Shown here piece by piece: positions 8,862-18,010 of a stretch of DNA of 24,555 bases. The notes below the pieces were generated by a model. The model made no database searches. It was not told the DNA's origin and saw only the letters and a program-made list of their open reading frames with translations. The DNA lies in NCBI GenBank assembly GCA_036897485.1, contig JAYMTF010001288.1, positions 1 through 24,555 of the forward strand, written 5' to 3'. The DNA is from Pelargonium nanum (lineage: Eukaryota > Streptophyta > Magnoliopsida > Geraniales > Geraniaceae). The number at the start of each line of letters is the position of its first letter. Position 1 is the stretch's first letter. The translations under genes were made by a program, and so were the position numbers.

Positions 8862-9419
8862 TCTTTGCTTTCCAATAACAAATAAATTTATTTGTATAAA
8901 TATCTAATAACAAATAGACTTATTTGTATATCAATACCATAGCAATTTGCAACCTCATTATTATATCAAGCAATGCAGGCATAGTAAATTGGATCGATCC
9001 AAAACACACACATGTTTTCATCGGACAATTTTACACGAGAAACCCGACCCCAAATATACAAAATAACAGAGTATTGGGTGTGCGCTCCAACTAAATTAAT
9101 TAATTTCCTTTTAATATCATAACCTTATCATATAAATTGCAACTACCAAAGCATACCACAAAGACTAAAAAGAAGGGCTCTTGCCACTTGCCAATTCACA
9201 TTGACCTTATTGCTTGTAACCATAGGTTGGTGGTTTATGGTTTTGTGTAGTTCGGCCTTTTGAAGTTGCTATGGTCAATTAAAAACAGCTAATCAAGAAA
9301 AAGATTAGCCAATAGTTACTTGAGTCATTGTGAGTCTCTCAAAACCAAGAAAAGTCAGTGCAACAATTTCCCAAAAAGACCAAAAAGAATACTCCACATA
9401 TCCACATAAACCCATTCAA

Positions 9420-9421
<2 letters not shown>
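8862..9421. other. Intergenic DNA upstream of the EPF-like gene
   Basis: AT-rich to about 9150, with CCCGACCCC near 9043. No gene or RNA was recognised. The last 300 bases probably include promoter of the EPF-like gene, but I see no motif I would defend. Confidence 0.4.

Positions 9422-9473
<52 letters not shown>
9422..9473. repeat. (AG)26 microsatellite
   Basis: An uninterrupted 52-base run of AG, about 197 bases upstream of the EPF-like start codon. GA runs are common in plant promoters and leaders and can bind GAGA-type BPC proteins. Length is likely to vary between individuals. Confidence 0.97.
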
Positions 9474-9477
<4 letters not shown>

Positions 9478-9669
9478 GTCATGGACTCATGGTGGTGTGA
9501 TTGGAGAGCAAGCAATGGAAGATCAGAGATATGTTCCTTGTAAAGCCAACAACTCTTAATCTTGTCTCCAATACCCACCAACATTTTCTTCTCTTTCACA
9601 CTAAACTTTAATCACCAAGTCCCTTTAAAACACCCATTGTCTCTTCAAGCTTTTCTTGGCTACACTCTC

Positions 9670-10385
9670 ATGGCTCCTTCATCAACACATGTACTAAAAG
9701 CTGCTGTGGTCACACTGATCTTCACCTTTTCAATCTCACTTCTACTCAGCAATTCAGGTAAATAATGCAAAACCCACTTTTTGTTTTCTTTTTAATCAGA
9801 TGTCGTCACATTCACACGGATTGAAATAAACTCTGTAAAAGTCACTTGAAAATCTAAATACCTACATGATGCTTTGTTTCCATTGCTTTCTCAAGCATTT
9901 ACGAGAAGTGAAACCAACGACTTGATAGTTGTTCTCCACGTGAAATTTCATAGTGTTTTTATCCTTTTTAAACACTTAAAAGATATGAACTCAACAAATT
10001 CACAATATTTACCTTTGTTGTTTCTTTCAAATACATACAAGAATTGAAACAAGCAAACTAATAACTATTATGGTAAACTATATGTTGTTTTGCTGTTTAG
10101 CTTTTGTTGTGCTCTCAATTTATTGAGTGTTGATTTTTGCTAGTGTATGCAATGAAGAGTGATCAGATGGGTTTGGAGCAGCACAAGCTAGTGGGTTCAA
10201 GGCCACCAAGGTGTGTGAACAAGTGCTTGGCTTGCAAGCCATGCAAGGCTACTTTGGTCATTCCTTCTCATCACCAACATAGTTACAAGAGTTTTATTAG
10301 AGCTTCCATTTCCAAACAAGAAGATGAAAACTATTATCTTCTCTCTTGGAAATGTAGATGTGGAGATAAGATCTTTGAACCCTAG
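9670..10385 (+). CDS. EPFL8: EPIDERMAL PATTERNING FACTOR-like secreted peptide (EPFL8-like), 109 aa
   Basis: Exons 9670-9757 and 10144-10385 (330 nt). The donor is GTAAAT and the acceptor GCTAG; they split a Val codon. The family comprises secreted Cys-rich signals that bind ERECTA receptor kinases, often with TMM, and control stomatal spacing and growth. Residues 11-27 are a hydrophobic signal peptide core, with cleavage likely near Ala32. The mature part has GSRPPRC(53)VNKC(57)LAC(60)KPC(63), a 36-residue loop, then YYLLSWKC(100)RC(102)GDKIFEP, giving six cysteines for three disulfides. The Trp-Lys-Cys-Arg-Cys-Gly ending and the GSRPP(R)C start fit EPFL rather than EPF1/2 or stomagen. Assignment to EPFL8 is by recall and less sure. 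An in-frame ATG at 9562 would add 36 residues ahead of the signal peptide and is disfavoured. Confidence 0.88.
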
Positions 10386-11520
10386 ATATATCATATATAT
10401 TGTGAGTAATATCCTTGAAAATATAGCATATTAATGTAATGGAGAAGATGAGTCATGATCATCATAACCATATTTATTGCTATTATGTCTCTCAATATTC
10501 AATGTGTATCATATATTAATTTGAATAATTTGACGGACGTGCTATAATGACTCGTTCTGCATATCTTATTATTGCATTTGCACCAACAGAACTAGTGACA
10601 GATAAAAATTAAAGCAAATAAAATCGAACAATTTTTGCTATTAAATTGACACAATCGGATTTTTGAAACAAATTTGTATATAATTTTCAACATTGTTTCA
10701 TTCTTTGGTTTCATTGTTGTTTTCTTGGGATTTGTTTATTTTATTTTCATGGTCAATTGACTATTAAAAACCCACAAAATACCAAGAAAATACCAACTCT
10801 ACATGCATGAAAACGATGAGTAGTAATTGAAAGAAGACAAGTAGTAGATGTCATGTCCCAATAAGATGATGATAATTCATAAGAGAAAGGACCCATCAAC
10901 TTATGTTGTATAGTGATGATGATACGTAATATTGTTTTTGTATTTGATTTTCTGTTGGGTAAAATGAGTAACTCATCAACAAAAAAATGTACTTGTCTTT
11001 GTTGTACCCATTGGTTAAGCAATAGCTATTTTATATTTGCTTCATTTATAGCCACACTTATTTTGTTTTTGGACCGTTCCCTATGCCACTATGTGCTATT
11101 ACTATACATATTTTTTTTTGTTAACAAGAAATATAAAAGACTAGGGCATTTATTCAAAAAAGAAAAAAGAAAAAAAGACTTGAGCATTAAATTCATACAG
11201 ATGTACAAAATTAGCGTATTTGGACTCACATATTTTGTAATTGTTTTGTTTTGGAGGACCCAACACATATAGTAAATGTGTAGCGATGGTTTTGGGCCTA
11301 TAAAATATGCACACGCACGACACACCCAACATATATAATTATAAATTAATTCTAATAACGTGTTGAGCTGTGTCGTGCCGAATGTGTTGAATATATCTTA
11401 GAGAATGTGTTGGGTCATGATCGAGTCGTGTATACTATTCAATATGAGTTTATTCTAAGAATAAGTACTTATAAATAATAATACAATAAAATACAGAGAA
11501 TCATAAGGCCTAACTAATCT
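10386..11520. other. AT-rich intergenic DNA
   Basis: The 3' UTR of the EPF-like gene probably occupies the first 150-250 bases. The rest is AT-rich with no recognised gene. At 11300-11430 there are repeated CGTGT/TGTGTCGTG and GTGTTGGGTCATGATC words resembling a common dispersed plant repeat; ends could not be placed. Open frames at 10913-11272 and on the other strand are low-complexity. Confidence 0.45.
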
Positions 11521-11585
11521 GGCCCATAAAGCCCATTAATAATAAAAAAAGTCCAATCAACCTTAGAACCAAAGCCCAGCCCATC
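11521..11585 (+). promoter_or_regulatory. GCCCA-rich (site II / Up1-like) proximal promoter
   Basis: GGCCCATAA (11521-11529), AAGCCCATT, CCAATC and AAAGCCCAGCCCATC lie within 160 bases of the plastid-protein start. GGCCCAWWW (Up1) and TGGGCC/AAGCCCA-type boxes are established marks of growth-linked and organelle-protein promoters in plants, often bound by TCP factors. No TATA box is obvious, which fits this class. Confidence 0.45.
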
Positions 11586-11679
11586 TTATACCATCCAAAC
11601 AGAAAAAATGAAAATCCGAGAATCTATTTTCCCGGGAATCTCCAAGTTTCCATTTCCGTTTCCCAGAAAAACAAAAAAA

Positions 11680-13559
11680 ATGGCCATTTCCATTTCCTTC
11701 ACTCCCTCGAGAAGCACCAACCAAAACCCACCTCCCAATTCCACTCCAATTCCTCTCCTGTTCTCTTCAATCACCAGAACCCAATTCTTCGCTCCTCGTC
11801 CCCAACCCTTCTCTCCGCTCCATCTCCGCCGCGAACCTCTCCCAAATTTCCACATCCGCCACCGCCGTTGTCGCGTTTCGAGCCCCGGACCTCCTTCGCC
11901 GCCGCCGGAGAGCGACCCGGACAATGACAAGAGCTCGCTTCAGCTCATAGGTTCATTTTCTGATTTTTCTGGAATTTTTAATAAATTGTGGTTTATATAC
12001 AGTTCTGTAACTATATTGTGATTGTTTCAATACTGTTTGTTGAATTTTCGTATGGGTAAAGGTGGAGTTTTTCTTAATTTGAAAGCAAGCTCATCTTTAG
12101 ATGGAAAATGGGTGTTCTTAAAATCACATACTTGCCATAAATTGGATGTTTGGGGGTTTATGGAAAAATTTAGTTCATGATTTTAGATAGAGGCCAACTA
12201 AGACAATGGGTCTAAAAAATAGTGTATATATAGTTATAAATGTGTAGTTCTTCATTATGTAGGACCTCAGTTATGTATGAATTATCAATAAGATTCCCAT
12301 AATAAGTTAGTATCCTTGAGTTTGTTAACTTGTATGACATTAACTAACTTCTCCCTAAGTTTTCTTAAAGTAGAAACCAAGACACTCATTTCGGGACGGA
12401 GAGAGTAATTGGTAGTTTAACACTTGGACTATCTTTGATTTGTTTAGAATAGTTACGAGTAGAACAATGGAGTAGCATGGGTTCCAAACTTCAGATGTTT
12501 TCCATATGTAAGTTGTACTCACTTCGAGATACAACACTGTGTAGCTTCTGTAGCAACCCAAGAGCAATGTTTAACTAATGAGTATAGTATAGTCTTCTTG
12601 TTTTTGCGTTTTTTTTAATTGTTTTTTTATAGTTTTCTTTGCCTTTGAATGAATTAGTGTGTGAAGATACTCGGTAGATTTAGTTGTTTCTACGAAGGTT
12701 CTAAGCTTGGTTTGAGATTGATGGCACACTTCACCTGCCAAAATATAGTGCTATCCAAGATTCACGTGAAGTTGCATTTATGCATATCGCTACATTTAAT
12801 TAAATAGAGTTAGTTCAAGCATATTGCTCTCATCGTCCGTCATCACACCAGTAGAAGATTTGTCTGCTTTAGATTCGCTCTTCTGTCAACCTCATCAGTC
12901 AGATTCTGAATTTGAATATTTGCACCGCCCTTTAGATTGGAAATATCATTTTGGTTCTGTATGCCACTGGCCTCCAAAATATTGACCATGAGGTTTCTCA
13001 AAGAAAGCAAAAATCATGGCATGGCCTATCGTTACTCTTTCTGTGTGTTTTAGTGGGCATCTTTCTTTGTTTTTTATTCACGTGAAGTTCATTGCTTGGT
13101 TATGGTGATGAAGTGGGAAGATATAACTAGAGTTGTATCCTTGACAAATAGTTGTTAGGTGTGTATTTGGACAAAGAAGAGAAATTTTTACGAGGGCTTT
13201 CAAAAAACTACAAAACTACTTGCTGTTGCACTGTTGTTGACTGTTCCATAATATTATATGTCACCTTTCTCTCTCTCTCTCTCAATAAAATAAAAAGCAA
13301 ACTAACTTTTGATATATTGGTATATTTCTAGATTCTTTATTAAAGTGCCCAAACTCCTTGTGATGAATGTTCTCCAAATTGCATTCTCATTGGCTGTTTA
13401 TATCACGGAGCAGGTCTTGCAGGAACTCTTAATAGATTTCAGGACACTGTGCGGATCTTCTTTGCTGTTTTTATCTGGATGTCTCTGTTCTTCTGGTCTT
13501 TTGCATGGGAAGGGTGGAATAATGATAAACCAGACAAAGGATCTCGATTTAGGAAATGA
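11680..13559 (+). CDS. Putative chloroplast-targeted single-pass membrane protein, 135 aa
   Basis: Exons 11680-11950 and 13423-13559 (408 nt, stop TGA). The donor GTTCAT is weak; the acceptor is TTGCAG; they split a Gly codon. I do not recognise the family. The N-terminal 75 residues are rich in Ser, Pro and Arg and almost free of acids (MAISISFTPSRST...), as in a chloroplast transit peptide. An acidic stretch follows (PPESDPDNDKSS), then TLNRFQDTVR and one hydrophobic span IFFAVFIWMSLFFWSFAW (102-119), and a charged tail EGWNNDKPDKGSRFRK. A small thylakoid or envelope protein is likely but inferred. ATG 11680 (AAAAATGGCC) was preferred to the in-frame ATG at 11608, which would hide the transit-like start. 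A second acceptor nine bases upstream (exon from 13414) would add Leu-Ala-Gly in frame. AATAAA at 13774 may end the transcript. Confidence 0.7.
12351..12405. mobile_element. Stowaway-like MITE fragment
   Basis: The right end CGGGACGGAGAGAG followed by TA is the complement of the Stowaway/Tc1-mariner MITE terminus, and ACACTCATTT inside matches the element at 24497 in reverse. CTCCCT at 12351 may be the other end, but it is then only 55 bp long and lacks a TA on the left. It is probably a truncated or deleted copy. It lies in the intron of the plastid-protein gene. Confidence 0.55.
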
Positions 13560-13857
13560 CTGTAAGCGTTTATATTTTGTATATATATTAGTGGCTGATG
13601 GGATAAGCAAAATATATATGCAGAAAATTCTGGATTGTGTTTGTATAGGCGTCAATCATATACTTGCATTTTATTCATTTATCTATCCATGTGGTTGTGA
13701 TAGCAATTTTGTAAAATTCAAGTATCATTGTTGATTCCATAAACAACCCTGTTGTCCCCTTGTTTATTGAGCTAATAAAGGAAAATCATATTGATTTCAA
13801 ATTCACAAACGACAATAAAATTTAGAATAAGATGAATTATCTTGTGTTGGTTAGTAG
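13560..13857 (+). other. 3' flank of the plastid-protein gene
   Basis: Probable 3' UTR up to the poly(A) signal AATAAA at 13774, then AT-rich DNA. No other gene is seen. Confidence 0.4.
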
Positions 13858-14040
13858 TAGAGGTGGCATTTTGGACCCGAACCCACTAGCACCGGACATC
13901 TGACTTGCATTTTGCGGGTTTGGGTTGCATAAATACACCTAATTATTTTTCTGGTTGAGATTTAATATAAGAAAAATTGCAGGTATTTCACTTTTCAGTC
14001 TGAAACCCTGCCCCAACCCAAACCCGAATTGCCGGCTCTA
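13858..14040. mobile_element. 183-bp TIR element (hAT-like, non-autonomous)
   Basis: It starts TAGAGGTGGCATTTTGGACC and ends CCCGAATTGCCGGCTCTA. The ends are related to those at 4209 and 7455. The interior is rich in CCCGAACCC, CGGGTTTGGGTTG and CCCTGCCCCAACCC. The 3' flank TTTGGTCG is also found just after the copy ending at 4404, so the true right border may lie a few bases further out. Confidence 0.55.
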
Positions 14041-15290
14041 TTTGGTCGTATTTATTTATTTATTTTTAGATAATCGCGACGTATATGAGTAAGTCAAATC
14101 TTGGACCTCCCTGTTGGGGAGTACTCCTCGAAAAACATACGAGAATTTTGAGTATTCAGTATTGGTAGTAGCTTGCTCGCGACAAAATTTGAAACTGTTT
14201 CAGATAGCAAGCGGTTTGTTTGTTAGATGAATGTGACCGGGGACATCAAGATGTCTAAATTTAGGATTACAGTTTTAGGTATGTGTTTTATGTGTTTAAG
14301 CTGCAAAAGACCCCACTTTTTTTACTCGGCAAGATTCAACCATTCAAGAAGGCTAGTCGCTAGAGACTTGCTGCATCATCTTATCTGTTTCAGTCACCAT
14401 AGCGTTTCAGGTTGCTTGCTCTCTCTTCCAACAGTATTAGGTGGTCCTAGTACAACTAGAGATTCGTGGCCTCAAAAAATAAGTTTTATGGTCTATATTG
14501 TGTTAGAAAGTAAATGACTTTTGTCATTAGCTTTAGTGAGTGCAACTGAGCACGACATGAATATGTCTAGTCTCCCCCAAAAGACGGAAAAGAACACAGT
14601 TGAATCAGACCATACTAAGTTATACTTCTGATAGTGATGGTATATTTGTAGTTCATCGTAATGTATTGCGTATAGTTTCCATACTAGCTTACTAATTGTT
14701 TGTCGTTGTTGTATTTATTATTATTATTTGAAATTTCTTCTTTTTATTCTCCATGGTATGATTGGTGTAACTGTATAACATTTTTCTTAAAAGTAATCAT
14801 AGTTAGTAAGTTGGTACTTTGTATTTTTAATGAAGTTGAAGTAAATTGTAATTAGAAGGTGAAGTTCTCGAGAAGAGAGTAATTTCCGAGCTAATCTTTT
14901 CCCCGACATTTTCAAAATCTAATCATATAGATATCTGTTTAAATGAATCCATTAGATAGCATTAAGCAGGATATGAGGCCAGAAAGTGAATGCTGAGTTG
15001 GAGTGAAACATCAATCCCATCTATCATATTCTTATGAATAGAAGATGAAGTTGTTTTCTACCGATATCGATATTTTTGTACTCTTCACTTATGATATCAT
15101 ATAATTATCGTGATATTGTTTTTAGGAGTGAGTGCTGTCAACAACCTGAAATTTAGAGAAAAATTATGAAAAAAATATCTACTAAATTGAGAGAAGGCGA
15201 GGAGGGTAGTGCCTATTTCGACTGGAATATCATAAAGTTTTAAGTCAAAATGGGTTTTAGGAGTCCATGAACAGTTCTTGGTCGGAATTG
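14041..15290. other. Intergenic DNA, no gene recognised
   Basis: Mostly AT-rich. A 96-residue open frame at 14227-14517 does not resemble any family I know and has no gene-like start, so it is not called. Short TATTTATTTATTTA runs occur near 14050. Confidence 0.4.
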
Positions 15291-15399
15291 ACCCACGATG
15301 CTATTCTAATTTCTGCAATTACTTGCACCTTCTGCAAGCTCCAATTTTGTTTTTGAAAGGCCTTTGCCTCTTAAAGTTAAACAGATAAGGGATTGATAA

Positions 15400-15920
15400 A
15401 TTGACACGAATGAGTCCTTATATCCTCTCCTTTTTTTTTCTCGGTTTAGTGGATTAGTTAGCCGTTTTATAATATCATTAAGGACTAGGGGAGGAAGCGG
15501 ATAAGATAGGATTAAGATTACAAATCTAACCAATTAGTTACACTTATACGCCTACCTTTGAGATGTTATAGTTAATTTTTAGGGTTATACATGATAACAT
15601 TTGATGTGACTCTACTGAACGAGTCATTTTCTTGAGTGAAGAGAAGTTGTCGAAATTGATATGAATGAGTCGTTTCATGTTCCCCTTCATGTTCGTGTTT
15701 AGGGGACTAGTCATGCATTTTATAATATCATTGAGGACTCGGGGAAGCGGATGAGTTTTGACATGACAATAATGTTGTCGCCTTGTGGCTCTAAAGTCAC
15801 GGGTTTGAGTCAAGAACTAGGAGAAGTGGTAAACGTTGGATTAAGATTACAATTATAGCCCCGAGATTACACTTAAATGTGCCTATCTTTAAGATGATAT
15901 AGTAACTCTTTAGAACTATA
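15400..15920. repeat. Diverged duplicated block
   Basis: GA(C/T)A(C/T)GAATGAGTC at about 15402 and 15658, and TTTTATAATATCATT(A/G)AGGACT(A/C)GGGGA at about 15464 and 15719, are about 256 bases apart. GGATTAAGATTACAA at about 15508 and 15838 is followed by related text (TTACACTTA, GCCTA(C/T)CTTT(G/A)A) in each case. The second copy carries about 70 additional bases that include a SINE-like segment. Confidence 0.6.
15774..15815 (+). mobile_element. Au-type SINE head fragment
   Basis: GTCGCCTTGTGGCTCTAAAG, then TCACGGGTTTGAGTC, resembles the region just before and through box B of Au SINEs. GGGTTTGAGTC (15801-15811) is the box-B-like core. No box A or 3' body is recognisable, so it is a remnant at best. 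Confidence 0.45.
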
Positions 15921-16610
15921 CTTTGTGAAGAAAATATGCTGAAAACTTCTTAATAATTTCAAATATGTGAGGGGAAGCATGTAGTGTGATGTTCACATGG
16001 GAGAATTTTGACATTATCATGAATGATTTCTCTTTGTTTCCCCTTTTTTTTTTCCTTCAATTTGGATGTCGAACACTAACTGTTCATTTATTTGATTCAT
16101 CAAACGTGAAGGGTCTGAAGCACAGGATGATCCCGACTGCAAACAAACTTACCAACCCACAAGCCACAGTTCCCACTTTTCTGGGTGTGAACTTGCAAAG
16201 GTACCAAACTGACCATGTGGGATGGAGTCTTTTTGCTGTACATACAAGGCTAGACAAATACCAACCCACGAAAAGGATAGCTTGACAACTAACCAGGTAC
16301 GGACCCTCCTTTTGTACCCTGAATCTGGTTGCTAGAATATGTAACGTATTTTATTATAATTTATCAACGTATGTTAAGCATAATACGACAAACTCTAGTT
16401 CATGCACAATTCGTGGTTCAATGCTCTCCTCGTGTTCATTGTAGTGGTTGGGACTCGTTCCCTCGAGTTGGTAATGCTCTTACTTAGTGTGATTGGAGGT
16501 TGGCTGGTATGTTGGTAATGTTAGCAGGCTTTATGAACTTGGGTCAGGGCGGATTAGGTCTTTTCAACCTGTACCCCAAAAAACCCGATCCAATCCGACA
16601 TGAAACATGA
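15921..16610. other. Intergenic DNA with an unassigned GC-richer patch
   Basis: At about 16105-16310 the composition becomes less AT-rich and frames stay open for up to about 100 codons, but neither plus-strand translation resembles a known protein and no matching upstream exons were found. It could be an untranslated exon or chance. From about 16540, words of the CCCGATCC/TTTTCAACC repeat family begin. Confidence 0.3.
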
Positions 16611-16748
16611 ATTACCAACTCTAAAGTGTAACTTTCTTATAGGTTTGTTAGAGGTAGCTAGTAAACACGACTTGCGAAGTCTCATATCCCGAATCTAGCT
16701 ATGTGGGTTAAAATTTACGGGCAAAACACGAAAAGATCGGGGTAATTC

Positions 16749-16877
16749 TAGAGGTGGACAGAAACCAACTGGCTGCAACTTTGGTCTGCCCCGACCCACA
16801 ATTTCCCCAAAGGAGAGATGACCCGAACCCAGAAAACTAGGCCCAATTTGGTCTTGAAACCTGAATTGTTAGCTCTA
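16749..16877. mobile_element. Short TIR element copy inside the multiplied block
   Basis: It begins TAGAGGTGGACAGAAACC and ends GAATTGTTAGCTCTA. The interior contains CCCCGACCCAC and GACCCGAACCC. The ends fit the family seen at 13858, with more divergence. Confidence 0.4.
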
Positions 16878-16990
16878 AAGTGTGATTTTCTTTTAGGTTT
16901 GTTAGTGGCAGTAAACACAACGATATGTGACGAATTCAGCTATGCGGGTTAAAATCTATACGCGAGACACGAAAAAGATCAGTGCAATTC

Positions 16991-17072
16991 TAGGGGTGGA
17001 CAGAAACCAAAACATGACCCGAACCCAGAAAACCAGGCCTGATCCGACCTGAAACCCGAATAGCCAACTCTA
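16991..17072. mobile_element. Short TIR element copy inside the multiplied block
   Basis: It begins TAGGGGTGGACAGAAACC and ends CCCGAATAGCCAACTCTA. It is the sister of the copy at 16749, shortened to 82 bases. Confidence 0.4.
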
Positions 17073-17248
17073 AAGTGTAACTTTCTTCAAGGTTCATTAG
17101 AGGTAGTAACTAGTAAACACAACGTCGTGCGAAGTCTCATATCCCTTGTAACATGGCGAATCTTCCTATTCGGTTAAAAATCTATGGGCGAGACACGAAA
17201 AAGATCAGTGTAATTCTAGGGGTGGACAGAAACCAACTGGCTGCAACT

Positions 17249-17725
17249 AAGATACCTTCTTTTTTGTTATGCAACAATGATTGATTGAGAATTCGAAACA
17301 CCCCTGTTAGTGACAGTCTTCTCAATCAAGCAAGTAGACACCAATGGCTGTGAAAAATACGAATCCCGGGTCGTTTTCCGAAGAACCCTTATGTGTCAAC
17401 AATGGCTTGGTTGGTTGGTGGATGATAAGAGAAGAAATGAATAGTAGCAAGCAATTATATTGATCACTTGTGTGTGTGTCACTCATTGTTCTTTACTAGG
17501 ACTAGTTTTCAGCTTAAACCAGGACCGTCCTTTTGTTTTTGGTCTCTTTTGGCTTGTGCTACATGTGCAGAGAATGTGAGTTGGTTTTGTCTCAACGGTA
17601 GAATTTTTTAACACGTAGAAGATTGTATTTTACTTGAGAAAGAAACTGTGTGCGATTGCTGTAGAATCTGTGGAATTCAAATGTGTTGCTCATTGGAATT
17701 TGGAAATGATGATTGAGCTCATGGT
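17249..17725. other. Intergenic DNA, no gene recognised
   Basis: Moderate-complexity sequence with a TGTGTGTGTG run near 17470. No coding frame, RNA or element was recognised. Confidence 0.35.
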
Positions 17726-17745
17726 TAGGGGTGTTCACCGGCGGG
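17726..17745 (+). mobile_element. Solitary hAT-like 5' end
   Basis: TAGGGGTGTTCACCGGCGGG, followed by GTCGAACCC and GGGCCGGGACGG, looks like a hAT-type terminus with its usual GGGCCGGG-rich subterminal DNA. No matching right end was found. Confidence 0.3.
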
Positions 17746-17870
17746 GTCGAACCCTTTTTTTGTTGGGCCGGGACGGCTCAATGTAAAATAGATTGAAATA
17801 AATGTAAAAAATTATAGATTTGTGACATTTGTCTTTAAAAAGGATAAATAAAAATTTCCGTACCATGAGA

Positions 17871-18007
17871 TTCTTGAGTGGGCCCGCACACTCGCGGTTG
17901 ACACCTTAAGTCGTTTTACCACACTCAGACTAATTCTGTTGAGTGGGGATCGGCAAGCGCTCTTTCCACTCACATAGTCTATGTTGCCAACTGCGCCACT
18001 ACCCTTG
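17871..18007 (-). mobile_element. tRNA-derived SINE candidate, minus strand
   Basis: On the minus strand it reads GGGTAGTGGCGCAGTTGGCA, with a good Pol III box A (TGGCGCAGTTGGC, plus-strand 17986-17998), then GAAAGAGCGCTTGCCGATCC, whose last part may be a decayed box B. A GC-rich tail follows that differs from the AT-rich surroundings. It does not fold into a tRNA. The SINE family is not recognised and the call is inferred from box A and the abrupt composition change. Confidence 0.45.
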
Positions 18008-18010
18008 GGT

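Larger units (their letters stand above)
16619..17248. repeat. Tandemly multiplied block, three copies
   Basis: Copies at about 16619-16780, 16873-17009 and 17068-17248 each run from CTCTAAAGTGT(A/G)A through TT(A/C)(A/G)TTAG(A/T)GG, AGTAAACAC, GCGGGTTAAAATC-like text, CGA(G/A)ACACGAAAAAGATC, AATTCTAG(A/G)GGTGGACAGAAACC. They are joined by short CCCGAACCC-rich pieces. The joining pieces have the ends of the dispersed TIR element (TAG(A/G)GGTGG... ...GCCAACTCTA). Confidence 0.75.

Noticed and set aside
8593..8913. Minus-strand open frame of 106 codons.
   Set aside because: It runs through the tRNA-Arg gene; the flanks are low-complexity.
14227..14517. Plus-strand open frame of 96 codons.
   Set aside because: No recognisable domain, no gene-like context and no partner exons.
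15986..16285. Plus-strand frame of 99 codons, and an alternative frame that reads GSEAQDDPDCKQTYQPTSHS and ends at a TGA near 16212.
   Set aside because: The alternative frame looks a little like the end of a protein, but no upstream exon could be joined to it and I know no matching family. Transcripts from 13560-16300 would settle it.
16619..17248. The repeated block considered as a CRISPR array or a set of small RNA genes.
   Set aside because: There are only three long diverged units, in a plant nuclear context, bordered by transposon ends.
17871..18007. The box A segment considered as a functional tRNA gene.
   Set aside because: No anticodon or T arm can be folded, and the box B is decayed.
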